Below, piece after piece: positions 8,025-17,300 of a stretch of DNA of 51,423 bases. The notes under the pieces were generated by a model. The model was given only the letters and a program-made list of their open reading frames with translations, was not told where the DNA came from and did not search any database. How positions within the stretch are numbered: position 1 is the first letter of the stretch; the number at the start of each line of letters is the position of its first letter. The position numbers and the translations under genes were made by a program. Source of the stretch: Novosphingobium sp. (GTDB lineage Bacteria; Pseudomonadota; Alphaproteobacteria; Sphingomonadales; Sphingomonadaceae). Location of the stretch: the NCBI RefSeq assembly GCF_030699305.1, contig NZ_JAUYNB010000035.1, positions 1 through 51,423 on the forward strand, given 5' to 3'.

Positions 8025-8216
8025 ATGGAACGAATCGATACGTCTGCGGTCGCGCATGCGATCTTGGGCGCCCCGGGCTGGGCGCGCATCGGCATCACCG
8101 CCCCAAGCTCCTGCCTGCGCGAGGACGCCGCACTGGAACTCGCCCGGGTCATCGCCGATGCCGTAACTGCGCCTGCCAGCGAAATGGCCGAAGCGCAGAC
8201 GTCGCTGCCGCTCTGA
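8025..8216 (+). CDS. Small SOS-box-associated protein, possibly DUF6771
   Basis: I chose the ATG of MERIDTSAVAHAILGAPGW, giving 63 residues. It lies 11 bases after the LexA box, as umuD lies 9 bases after its own. The compact sequence (WARIGITAPS..LREDAALELARVIADAV) matches short sphingomonad proteins that I associate with DUF6771, though the family number is from memory. Its two helices and basic patch would suit a small partner protein. Function is unknown; the promoter implies expression during DNA damage. Confidence 0.65.
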   Translation: MERIDTSAVAHAILGAPGWARIGITAPSSCLREDAALELARVIADAVTAPASEMAEAQTSLPL

Positions 8217-8232
8217 GGCAAACGGGACAGCG

Positions 8233-8589
8233 TCACTCGGCAAGCATATCCAGCAGCGGGATGAGCTGCGGATCGATCGGAAATCCCAGACGGCGGGCAA
8301 GGTCAGCGGCGTGTCGGAAATCGGCGGCGCGCACGTGAAGCGTTCGCGCGAGCGCGGCGAGGTCTTCGCCGGGGCGCGACGCTGACAAGGCGTGAAGTTT
8401 GCCGCAGGTCGCGGTCACCGCGAACGGCCAGGTCATGGCAATCGCCACAACCTGCTCGGCCAGCACGATGAGGGTGTCGCCAGTCTTGATCGCCTCGTCG
8501 CACTGCGAGGCGTCGTACGCATTGCCGGTGCTCGCAAAGGCGTGATGGCGCCGGGTCTCGAAGGCGAAACGTTCGCTGTCGGTCAGCAT
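8233..8589 (-). CDS. Hypothetical protein, 118 aa
   Basis: An intact frame beginning MLTDSERFAFETRRHHAFA, predicted to be mostly helical and soluble. A moderately hydrophobic stretch near residues 40-60 (LIVLAEQVVAIAMTWPFAV) may be a buried helix or a weak membrane segment. It is convergent with the small SOS gene (16 bases apart) and lies downstream of DUF736, separated by a hairpin and a G-tract. No family is recognised. Confidence 0.6.
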   Translation of the reverse strand: MLTDSERFAFETRRHHAFASTGNAYDASQCDEAIKTGDTLIVLAEQVVAIAMTWPFAVTATCGKLHALSASRPGEDLAALARTLHVRAADFRHAADLARRLGFPIDPQLIPLLDMLAE

Positions 8590-8622
8590 GTCGGGATCTC
8601 CAGATTGCCCCAGGCAAATGAA

Positions 8623-8669
8623 GAGGCGGAACGCCGGGCGGGGGGGGGGGGTAGCCGGCGTTCCGCCTC
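8623..8669. repeat. Long hairpin with a 12-G loop
   Basis: GAGGCGGAACGCCGG (8623-8637) pairs perfectly with CCGGCGTTCCGCCTC (8655-8669). The loop contains an uninterrupted run of twelve G (8640-8651). The structure sits between DUF736 and the 118-residue gene and may act as a transcription attenuator. The homopolymer is prone to slippage or sequencing error. Confidence 0.6.
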
Positions 8670-8706
8670 AGGCCGCGCGGGGGGCTCATCCGCGGCCTTT
8701 CACGGG

Positions 8707-8734
8707 GACGGGGACCCGCGAGTGGGTCCCCGTC
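8707..8734. terminator. Stem-loop downstream of DUF736
   Basis: An 11-base-pair stem (GACGGGGACCC with GGGTCCCCGTC) and a 6-base loop lie 19 bases after the DUF736 stop on its strand. No T-run follows, so this is a possible rho-independent-like or 3'-protecting structure rather than a certain terminator. Confidence 0.4.
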
Positions 8735-8752
8735 AGTGGAGTGGTCGGACGA

Positions 8753-9289
8753 TCAGGCGTCGACGAGCGGCGGAAGCGCGCCATCGTGTTCAGCGCCGTC
8801 CTTGGCCTGCGCGCGGCCGCGCTTGCCCGGAGGCGTCGCGGTGCTGTCGCCAAGGCCGTCTTCGTGGCGGGCTTCGCCGGCCTGCTCGCCGCCTGCACGG
8901 TCACCGGCGACGTCGTCGGCACCGAACATTTCGCTCTCGCCGTATTCGGCCGAGCCGAGCTGGCTGCTGCGGCGGCGCGGACGCTGCCAGGCCACCGCCA
9001 TCGTGCCGTCCTCACGCGGAAAAGCGGCGATGTAGAGCGGCTGCGCCATCGACGGATCGTCGATCTTGCCCTGGTAGAAGCTCTCGCCGGTCGAGTTCGA
9101 GGAGAGTTCGAACAGCGCGCCGACGATCACCCAGCGGCGCTGATCGTTGAGCGCGACGATTTCGTACTTGGGCGCGCGCGGGTTGCTGGAGGTCACCGGA
9201 CGGAGGCCGATGGTGCGGGTGATGGTGAGCGTTTCGACGGAGCCGATCAGCTGGCCGTTGGCGTTCTTGCGGATTTCACCGATGTTCAT
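8753..9289 (-). CDS. DUF736 family protein
   Basis: The N-terminal ~105 residues match DUF736: MNIGEIRKNANGQLIGSVET, the ITRTIGLRPV..SNPRAPKYEI block, WVIVGALFE and PLYIAAFPREDGTMAVAW. A Gly/Ala/Asp-rich, probably disordered tail of about 70 residues follows, giving 178 in total against roughly 100-110 for typical members. The family is common on alphaproteobacterial plasmids, often near transfer and partition genes, but has no known activity. It is the last backbone gene before the defence island. Confidence 0.88.
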   Translation of the reverse strand: MNIGEIRKNANGQLIGSVETLTITRTIGLRPVTSSNPRAPKYEIVALNDQRRWVIVGALFELSSNSTGESFYQGKIDDPSMAQPLYIAAFPREDGTMAVAWQRPRRRSSQLGSAEYGESEMFGADDVAGDRAGGEQAGEARHEDGLGDSTATPPGKRGRAQAKDGAEHDGALPPLVDA

Positions 9290-9349
9290 GGACTGTCTCC
9301 TGGTAGGATCGATTGCGACCGAACCCCTTGTCCGGTCACTCTCTTCCCA

Positions 9350-9364
9350 CCCCCCTTCCCTCCC
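9350..9364 (-). promoter_or_regulatory. Purine-rich leader motif, copy upstream of DUF736
   Basis: Minus strand GGGAGGGAAGGGGGG, 61 bases before the DUF736 ATG. It is the most degenerate copy but in the expected position. Confidence 0.3.
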
Positions 9365-9577
9365 GGCCGTCAGGCCGAAGCTGCGGGCAATGCCCGCAGG
9401 GGGAGACCCGTCCGGTGATGTACTATGCTTTCAGGAGGTGAGACGGTACCTGGATGACCCTGCATGCGGATTGTACTTCCGCTATGCTCTTTGGGGATGA
9501 TGCGATTGACGACGGCAACGGGGCTTCGCAGGATAGCCCCGCAGCTGAGCGGCCAAGCACGCAGATTGGGAATGAAT

Positions 9578-10249
9578 ATGTCAGTAAATGAGGCAGCGAA
9601 GCTGGGGTCTTCGATCAAAGATGCGGCTTCGTCGTCAGAATCAGTTCTCGTTGAAGCAACAGTTCAGACACGTGACGACGGATCCGTGCCAATTGCAATA
9701 TTGAGCGCCGACGAAGCGGTCAGAGTGATCAACGCCCATGCACCGCGGATAATATATCTTGTTGAGCAAGTTTTCGACCTTGCTGATGAGATCGAAGCTG
9801 CGCAGGATGAACTGGATGACCTTGGCGTCGAACACTCGCCTAGTCATTTGAAGGCAACCCAGCGCAGGTTTGCCGCCTATGACGGGCAGATTGGTGCGAC
9901 AATCGCGAGTTTCATGATTGACGGGGTGCTTCATACTGCGGTCGCCACCGCAACTTGGCACGACGAATTCGGAGACGCCGTCGAGGCGATTCTAGAAGTT
10001 GCCCGCGAAAACGCCAGTGCCGGCCAAGCCTCGAAACATTCGGAAGAAGCCAAGGCGATCGACCGCAACGCGCTGGTTCTGCTAAAACACCCGTCCTTCA
10101 ATCATGGACGTGTCTCGTTCGACAAACGCATGGCGCTAGCTGAAACACTCTTTCAGGATTGTGCCCTCCACACACTTTCCGACATTACGCGGCGGGCGGA
10201 GACCTTGTTCTGGCTCGAGCAATCTGGCGTAAAGGTCGATGGGAATTGA
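9578..10249 (+). CDS. Hypothetical protein at the island edge, 223 aa
   Basis: I start at MSVNEAAKLGSSIKDAASSS because GGGA lies about 7 bases upstream; in-frame ATG codons further upstream lack a ribosome-binding site. The protein is acidic and mostly helical, with a possible coiled coil around VFDLADEIEAAQDELDDLG. It contains IDRNALVLLKHPSFNH...SFDKRMALAETLF in its C-terminal half. No domain is recognised. It is the first plus-strand gene after the backbone and may be island cargo. Confidence 0.6.
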   Translation: MSVNEAAKLGSSIKDAASSSESVLVEATVQTRDDGSVPIAILSADEAVRVINAHAPRIIYLVEQVFDLADEIEAAQDELDDLGVEHSPSHLKATQRRFAAYDGQIGATIASFMIDGVLHTAVATATWHDEFGDAVEAILEVARENASAGQASKHSEEAKAIDRNALVLLKHPSFNHGRVSFDKRMALAETLFQDCALHTLSDITRRAETLFWLEQSGVKVDGN

Positions 10250-10394
10250 GCAGGACTCACCGACACACCCGGGCGTATTCTGATCTTTTCTTGGATTTCC
10301 TCGGGCATCATTTCGAGCGCAACTTTCGTAGGCTGGTCTGGTCGAAGTCACTCGAGAAAAACGCAACCGGCCAGTCAGCGGAGCTCTCGTCTTG

Positions 10395-11429
10395 TCACCT
10401 CCGAGCCTTCGGCAGCTTATCTAGAATTGAGCGCAATGCAGAAGGGCTATCGCATTTTGCGTGCCATGAGCTGACAAAGAGGCGTGCTCGTGTCTCGTCA
10501 GGAAAGGCCCTCTTGGCTGCGTCGACAAGTTGCCGTTGATACCCCTGGACAGCGGCAGCTGCTGCTAACCGAGCATTCCTCTCCCGGGTCGCCACGCGCA
10601 GGAAGGAAAATGCCTGAGTTAGATTGCCGTCAGTCTCGCTCGCCCATTCTAAGAACGATACCGACGCGTTCGGCACGTTTTGGTTGAGCCAAGTGTTGGC
10701 ATCTGGCCCAAGGTCTTCACGCGCCGAGGTCTCAAGATTATTTCTGCGGTCCAAAGCTGCCGCAACCTTTTCCTTCGCTAGCTTTGCGGCTTGCTCTTCG
10801 ATTGCTGACAAGCGTGCTTGCCGCATCGGCTCAAGTGGGAGCCCGCATAGGTCGTCAACGACGACCGGCTTGAGATATGAGTCAGCCATTCGCACGAGTG
10901 CTTCGACCCTGGACAAAAGCGAATCGTATGCGGCCCCTCCGCTTCGAGCAACTTCGGTGGGCGATACGCCATCGACATTGTACTTACCCAACCACCTCGC
11001 TTTTACCTCGTCAGGATCAGGGGCTCCAGCGGCTTCGAGCACCCGTCGAATTTTCCAGCCCAATTCATGAAGTCTGTAGATGCGTCCGTGCAATTCCGAC
11101 GCAACGAAGAAGGCCTCTTCGTCCCGGTCCCACACAACAACGTCTTGGTTGACGGCAAGATGAGCCAAGTAGTGAAATATCGCATTATCCGCGCTGCCGA
11201 AGCTGGATGTGGTGTATCCTGCTTCCTCCAACCTCTTCCAATTATAGGCACTCAGATCTGACCGGATCATCCAGGTGGGCAGGCGATTGGCATACCCTTG
11301 GTAGTCCGGCCAATCGCCACGGACTTTGATCCTAGATCCGGGAGTGCTGCTACGCGAAGGTGCGACAATACCCGTGGCAAGCAGAGCTGCTTGCCACACC
11401 GGCAGGCAACGCAGAACCAATGTTGGCAA
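10395..11429 (-). pseudogene. C-terminal part of a frameshifted CoiA-like protein, or an overlapping unknown gene
   Basis: This frame overlaps the CoiA-like frame (11267-12217) by 163 bases on the same strand, in a different reading frame. Convincing protein sequence starts at KVRGDWPDYQGYANRLPTW, just where the CoiA-like frame turns into poor sequence (SVAIGRTTKGMPIACPPG). That suggests one ancestral protein of roughly 600 residues split by an indel near 11325-11360. Downstream it has a helical region (RLSAIEEQAAKLAKEKVAAA) and ends LRSILDKLPKARR. No start codon with a ribosome-binding site supports it as an independent gene. Confidence 0.6.
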
Positions 11430-12217
11430 TCCACAGGCACGCCTATCTCGTCGAGCAAACCCACCTCTTCGAGCGACGCCAGAGACTCCCGATGGTAGTC
11501 GTAGTCGACTTTGCCGCGCGGCTTGCGCTCGATATGAAACTTGAGGCGTCGACCGCGCTCCTCCTTCTTGGCTGCGACGCGGCTCTCAAGGCGGGCTTGT
11601 CCAAGACTGCGTTCGGGATGATGGATCCATTTGCGAACACAGTTATGAAGGATGGCCTCGTCCAGTTCCTGCATGCTGATCTGCTGAAACCTCAGGGAAT
11701 TGAGGTCAATTTCGATCATCGGAATATCGACGGCGGCAACCTTCTCCTGTTTTGCATCGTCAACAGCGTGTGCAACTTTGAACTCGACCGCAAATTCGTT
11801 GCTCGACAACACGACGATGGCGTCAGGTCGAAATCCTGGTCGGTCCACCTCGATGACGACACGATCAAGCTTAAACCGGCCTCCTTCGAACACGATTTCC
11901 TCGACGCCTTCTTGTCGCAAGACGAGCGGCGCAAAGGTTAGTTGTCGTTCGCGTTCCAGCAACTCCTTGGCATAAACATGCAGAGCCGTTTCGCCAGCAC
12001 AGCGGGAATCCGGCAAATGTGCAAAATGTGGCCGCGCCCTGGTCGAGATTCTCAGCTGCAAGAGTTCGCCGCAATCTAGGCAGCGGAACGGCCCCATTGA
12101 CCTACCGGAAATCCGATCGACGTGACGTGCGATGCCATCATTGCATCGCGCAAATGGCACCCTCAGGTCGCCGGACCTTTGCCATGTTGTGGCACAAGGT
12201 CGCCTTGCGTCAGTCAA
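11267..12217 (-). CDS. CoiA-like nuclease (N-terminal part, likely frameshifted)
   Basis: The N-terminus has a CoiA-type zinc ribbon and signature: GPFRCLDCGELLQLR, then RPHFAHLPDSRCAGETALHVYAKELL. A PD-(D/E)XK-like core follows, with GFRPDAIVVLSSNEFAVEFKVAH supplying the Asp and the E-x-K. A Cys-rich segment (HWFCVACRCGKQLCLPR) near residue 270 may bind zinc. The start is uncertain; GTG at about 12160 (VPFARCNDG) fits the family opening too. The gene lies 154 bases downstream of the WYL regulator on the same strand, so it may belong to its transcript. The C-terminus is probably lost to a frameshift. Confidence 0.65.
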   Translation of the reverse strand: MTDARRPCATTWQRSGDLRVPFARCNDGIARHVDRISGRSMGPFRCLDCGELLQLRISTRARPHFAHLPDSRCAGETALHVYAKELLERERQLTFAPLVLRQEGVEEIVFEGGRFKLDRVVIEVDRPGFRPDAIVVLSSNEFAVEFKVAHAVDDAKQEKVAAVDIPMIEIDLNSLRFQQISMQELDEAILHNCVRKWIHHPERSLGQARLESRVAAKKEERGRRLKFHIERKPRGKVDYDYHRESLASLEEVGLLDEIGVPVDCQHWFCVACRCGKQLCLPRVLSHLRVAALPDLGSKSVAIGRTTKGMPIACPPG

Positions 12218-12371
12218 TATTCAATACACATAGCGGTCGATCCGACGCTACGCACGACGTCGGTCTCGGGATTTGTGACCGCTCCGGCCCATACCAGCAA
12301 ATGAGTGGTTACGTTTGCCGCCATCGTCACCTCCAATCACGCGACGAGCGATCGTCGCGTTCGCCAAAAAC

Positions 12372-13145
12372 CTAGCAACGCTCCAACCGTGTCCCGGGTC
12401 GATTGAGCCCCCAACGCCGATCGATGTAGAACTCCAGTGATCTGCGAATTTGAAACTTCAGAAGATCGTCGGTGAAGCCGTATTCAAGCCGGACAGCAGC
12501 CTTCTGCTCGTCCGAAAGCCCATCCAGAGGCCTAAGCCGTACCTCCACGATCTCCTCCCAATCGGCATCCCGCGGATGCTCCTGGTCGATCACCGCGATT
12601 GAAAAGCTGCTTTCGGGCGACACTCGTACCGGCAGGTAGTCGCGCCATTCCTGATGGTGAAAACTCCACGCTCTGACATGTAGACGCTCGCCATCAGACG
12701 CGAAATTTGCAGGCGCAATCCACTGATTTTGGCGAAGGCCAGTCGACATCGAGACATAGTCGATCTCGATCTTCATCTGCTGCTCGATCGCCTGATAGAG
12801 TTGGCGCATCACAAATGGCGGAGACTGCCGAACGGGCGTGGGTAGCATTGAGAAGTCGTCGGATCCTGGGCTTCTGACAAGCACATCAGGCGAGCCGGCT
12901 TCGTACGTGAAGGGCAACCCGTTATGATTTCTGTCGGCAAGGTAGCATTTGCGGACCGTGTCATACCTAGGCTTTGGCTCTGACACCCGCTCCAAATACT
13001 CTCTGAAGTCTATGGCCGCCTGCGGCGACGATATTCCAAATCGTTCGATCAGGTCTTTACGATTCACTTGCCCGCGCCAAGTCAGGCATTGATCTAGATA
13101 GACCAGGCGGGCGAACATGGCAGGCTTGAGGGTGGGATCGCTCAT
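12372..13145 (-). CDS. WYL-domain transcriptional regulator, CapW/BrxR type
   Basis: The 257-residue protein has the three-part layout of CapW/BrxR repressors. An N-terminal winged helix (VYLDQCLTWRGQVNRKDLIERFGISSPQAAIDFREYL) comes first. A WYL domain follows (residues ~120-190: IEIDYVSMSTGLRQNQW, ERLHVRAWSFHHQEWRDYLP). The C-terminal extension includes VRLRPLDGLSDEQKAAVRLEYG. Such proteins silence bacterial defence operons until they sense a ligand, thought to be nucleic acid. It is divergent from the sbcD-like operon with 75 bases between the start codons, the usual place for its operator. Confidence 0.85.
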   Translation of the reverse strand: MSDPTLKPAMFARLVYLDQCLTWRGQVNRKDLIERFGISSPQAAIDFREYLERVSEPKPRYDTVRKCYLADRNHNGLPFTYEAGSPDVLVRSPGSDDFSMLPTPVRQSPPFVMRQLYQAIEQQMKIEIDYVSMSTGLRQNQWIAPANFASDGERLHVRAWSFHHQEWRDYLPVRVSPESSFSIAVIDQEHPRDADWEEIVEVRLRPLDGLSDEQKAAVRLEYGFTDDLLKFQIRRSLEFYIDRRWGLNRPGTRLERC

Positions 13146-13160
13146 TGAGGCAAACGCTAC

Positions 13161-13200
13161 TTGACTCAGTTTGGGCTGTCTATATAAATTTTATACGTAT
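13161..13200 (+). promoter_or_regulatory. Promoter and likely operator of the sbcCD-Shango operon
   Basis: A -35 hexamer TTGACT (13161-13166) and a -10 TATAAA (13183-13188) are separated by 16 bases, about 30 bases before the ATG of the sbcD-like gene. The -10 lies inside the near-palindrome TATAAATTTTATA and is followed by ATACGTAT. These symmetric sequences are candidates for binding by the divergent WYL regulator. Confidence 0.5.
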
Positions 13201-13220
13201 TGAGATTCGGGGTTCGGCGA

Positions 13221-14366
13221 ATGCGCATTCTGCACACAAGTGACTGGCATCTAGGTCGCCAATTCCACGGCGTGGCGCTGGATGAAGACCATGATCACGC
13301 TCTCGTCCAGATCCTTTCGGTAATCGATGATCAGCAGCCAGACGTCCTCATTGTCGCGGGCGACATCTTCGACAGAGCTAATCCGCCCCAAAGCGCTCTT
13401 AAGCGGCTTTCAGAATTCCTGACGACGGTAAGGGCGACATCATCCGCAGCCATCGTGTTGATCGCTGGCAATCATGATTCAGCCGCACAGATAGGGGCAT
13501 TGGGCGTTCTTGCGAAAGATGGTGAAGCCATCGTGCGCGGTCCCTTGGACGAGAATGAAAGGCCGCTGGTCATTTCCGATGCAGACGGACCGGTGGCGAT
13601 TTCCGCTTTGCCGTTTGCCTTCGAATATGCGGCGCGATTGTGCTTCGATGACGAGGAAATTGTTTGTCCCGCAGATGTCATTCGCGCTCAGATCGCCAGT
13701 GCGCGCAAGCACCTTGCCGACGGAATGCGCTGGATCGTCGTCGCCCATGCTTTCGTAGACGGTGCTGCCACGAGTGAAAGCGAGCGGCCGCTCATGCGAA
13801 TGGTTGGCGGGATCGAAACGGTATCGGCGTCGGCGTTCGACGGGGCGCACTATGTTGCGCTGGGGCACCTGCACCGCCCCCAATCGGTGGGTCTAAAGCA
13901 TGTTCGCTATTCGGGAGCGCCGCTGGCCTTTGGCTTCGACGAAGAAGGCCAAGAGAAGTCCGTCAGCCTGATCGAACTCGCGCACGACGGAACCGTCGGT
14001 GTAACCGAATTTCCCATCAAGCCGCTGCGTCAGGTGCGAACCATCCGCGGAAAGCTCTTGGAGTTGCTGGCTGCTACCGAGGTGTCGAACGACCTTGTGC
14101 GCGTAGTTCTGACTGATGAAGCACCGCAGATCGACCCGATGAAAAGGATCAGGGCGCTCTACCCCAATGCAGTCCAGCTTGCCTATGAACGGAATGGCCG
14201 CCCGCTCGCGCAGCGCCTGGAGGAACAACGAGCGGCGATTGACGATCCCCATGCGCTCTCCTCGACGTTTCTTGAGATCGTGAGGGGCGACCCGATGTCC
14301 GAAGCTGAGGCGGGGATTGTAGCCTCCGCGCTCAATGCGTTGGCGACGACGGAGGTGGTTCAATGA
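13221..14366 (+). CDS. SbcD/Mre11-like nuclease subunit
   Basis: Started at MRILHTSDWHLGRQFHG (ATG at 13221; the upstream TTG at 13200 adds seven unsupported residues), the protein is 381 residues. All Mre11-type metal motifs are visible: D8-x-H10, GDIFD with Asp48, GNHD with Asn84 and His85, VVAHAF, and GHLHRPQ. It should be an Mn-dependent exo/endonuclease working with the SbcC-like ATPase encoded next, whose ATG overlaps its stop by four bases. Here the pair is the start of a defence operon rather than a stand-alone repair locus. Confidence 0.93.
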   Translation: MRILHTSDWHLGRQFHGVALDEDHDHALVQILSVIDDQQPDVLIVAGDIFDRANPPQSALKRLSEFLTTVRATSSAAIVLIAGNHDSAAQIGALGVLAKDGEAIVRGPLDENERPLVISDADGPVAISALPFAFEYAARLCFDDEEIVCPADVIRAQIASARKHLADGMRWIVVAHAFVDGAATSESERPLMRMVGGIETVSASAFDGAHYVALGHLHRPQSVGLKHVRYSGAPLAFGFDEEGQEKSVSLIELAHDGTVGVTEFPIKPLRQVRTIRGKLLELLAATEVSNDLVRVVLTDEAPQIDPMKRIRALYPNAVQLAYERNGRPLAQRLEEQRAAIDDPHALSSTFLEIVRGDPMSEAEAGIVASALNALATTEVVQ

Positions 14367-17300
14367 GGCCAATCAAGCTCACGTTGAGCGCATTTGGTCC
14401 CTATGGCGGCGTCGAGAGCATCGACTTCCGCGACGCCACAGATGCCGGTCTTTTCGGAATCTACGGACCGACCGGTTCGGGCAAGTCGTCGATCTTCAGC
14501 GCGATCGCCTTTGCACTGTTTGGGGAAGGTGCGAAGGAGGAGCAGGGCATTGGGACAATGCGTTCGGATTTTGCAACCGATGCGCTGTTGACCGAGGTTA
14601 GCCTGCAATTCGAGCTTGGGGCCAAGCGCTATTACGTCCGGCGGATTCCCGACCAACCCCGTCCGAAGGCCAGGGGAGAAGGGCAAACCATGCAGCCGCA
14701 TGCGGCTTGGCTCTTCGACGTGTCATCGGTCGCGATTGACGATGTCGGCCCGGACTGCTGCGGCGTTCCACTAGCCGAGCGTAAGGTTGGAGATGTCGCG
14801 AGGCTTGTCGAGGAGCTGCTCGGCTACGGCGCCCAGCAGTTTCGTCAGATCGTGCTGCTACCACAAGGTCGGTTCGAACGGTTTCTGGTGTCGAACAGCA
14901 AGGATCGGCTCGAGATCCTGCGCGAACTTTTCGACGTGTCGCTATACCGGAAGCTCACGGAAAAGCTCAAATTGGAAGCTGCGGAGGTCCGGCGCGAGAT
15001 CGAAGACGGATATCGATTGAACGGGCAGCGTCTTGCGGCAGAGGGATTTGCCAGCTCGGATGAACTCAGCGTCGGCATTGCGTCCGCGTTGGAGCGATAT
15101 GAGCTTAGCCGATTGGCCGTCGCCGAAGCATCCGCGGTACTCACGTTGGCGAATAATGTGTTTGCCGAGGCTGTTTCCCGAGAAAAACTGTTTGTCGAAG
15201 TGGAGGCTGCCGACGCTGCGCTGGAACAGCTGGAAGGAAAGGTTCCTGAATTCGATGCCGTTCGTGCCCGTAAGTCCCGTGCAGAGTTGGCACGGCGCAT
15301 GGCGGACCTCGACAGCAGTCTCACCGACGCTCGTACGCGCCATGGTTCGGCCGTAGCGGCACAGGCCAGCGCCAGCGAAGCAGAAGTTCGTGCCCGTAAT
15401 GCGGCGGCAGCGGCAAGTGCGTTGCTGGCCGACCTGCGAGCCCTGGAACATGAAATTGAGACCTTGGGTCGCAAAGTCGACGAAATGGACCGCCACCAGC
15501 AAGTGCTCGTCGATTCGGCCGAGCGCCTTGTGGAGCATGAAAAGGCTCTGGTCGCTTTGGAAAGCGCGAAGCAGGGGCATGACCAGGCCGTTGCGCAACA
15601 ACAGCAGGCCGATCGAACCTTTGAGGAAAAGTCCGCTGCCTTCGCTGATGCGCAACGCAATACTCTCAAGCGGCAGAATTTGATCGGTCGCCGCGATACG
15701 CTGAAAATCGAATTAGATGGCGCGAATGCACATCTTAGCGCCACCCAGGCAGTGGGACATGCACAGGCTGAGTTCGACGAAGCGGCTGCTAAAGCGTTGG
15801 AAGCCCAAAATCGCCATCATCATGCCGTTGAAGAAGTAGCCGCGCGCGAAAGTGATTATATCTCCGCCCAGGCGAGTGTCCTTGCCGAGCGACTGGAAGA
15901 TGGTGTGCCCTGCCCGGTGTGCGGCGGCAGCGATCATCCTCAACCAGCGCACGGGACCGGTGATGCGGGTCTACTGGAGAAAGCCTGGCGAGCGGCGCAG
16001 TCCGCTTCCGTCTCTGCAGCGAAGAAAGATCGCGAGGCGCAATCGCGGGCCAGCGCAGCGAACGCAACGCTGAAGGAGCGCCAAGCGACATTATCGGGGC
16101 TTGATGTGCCGCAGCGCGGCGTCAGCGAGATCGATACTGAGTATCGGCATTTCCTCGCCGCGATCAACGAGCTCGGAAGCATCGTCGATTTGACCCTCCT
16201 CGCAAAGGAGGTCGACGACTTACGCGCTCGCAAGTTGGCGACTGCAACCAAGCTCCAGCAAGCCAATTCCACTCTGGGCGACGCAACCACTGCCGAGGCC
16301 GTGTCCCGCCAAGGCTATGCTGATCGCATCGCCTCCGTTCCGGAGACGCTGCGCGACGCTACCGTGCTGCAGGCTGCAATTAATGATGCAAGGGCCCATC
16401 TTGATCGGCGCAAAAAGGCGATTTCCGAAGCCCTGGAGCAACAGCAGAGTTCCCAGGCCGCTCTGATCAAGGCCGAGGCGGCCCTACAGAACGCGTCGAA
16501 TTCGCTCAAAGATTGTGCGGATGAAGTCGAAAAGAAGCAGACTGCCTTCGACAGCCGACTGATTGAGCTCGGGATTTCCGAAACAGCATATCGGTTAGCC
16601 ATTCCCGACGTAGATCTGATCGGGGAGCTGGAAGGGTCGATCGTCGAATTCGACAGAGATTTGGCAGCAGCACGTGGGCGGCAAACGGCTGCTAGGAATA
16701 ATGTCGGAACTGCTCAGCGTCCCGACCTGGAACCGTTCCGGCTCAGCTGCAATCAGGCGCAGACAGCGGCCGACGAAGCCTCAAAGAATAGCGCCGAAGC
16801 ACAGCAGAAGCATCGCTCGCTGATCGATCTGAAGACAAGTTTGGCCGACGAATTGGAGAACCTGCAGAGCCTCGAGCAAGCTTCCGGCTCATTGCGCGGT
16901 CTCGCCGAAGCCTTCGATGGGCAAAACGAGTTGCGGACTACCCTTGAGACGTTTGCCATCGGCGCCATGTTCGATCAGGTCCTGGAAGCCGCAAATCTGA
17001 GACTCGACCCGATGACCGGTGGTAGATATCGGTTCGAGAGGGACACGGTGAGTGTTGGCGGGAGATCGAAACGCGGCCTCGATGTGCGCGTTCACGATAT
17101 CCAAACAGGCCGGGCGCGTGAGATCATAACCTTGTCTGGGGGCGAAACCTTTATCGCGGCCCTATCCCTGGCGCTTGGCCTTTCTGATGTGGTTGAGATG
17201 ACCCACGGGGCCATTAGGCTCGACACGATCTTCATCGATGAAGGCTTCGGCAGCTTGGATACCGAGAACGACGCTGGCACGCTGGATCAAGTTCTGCAGG

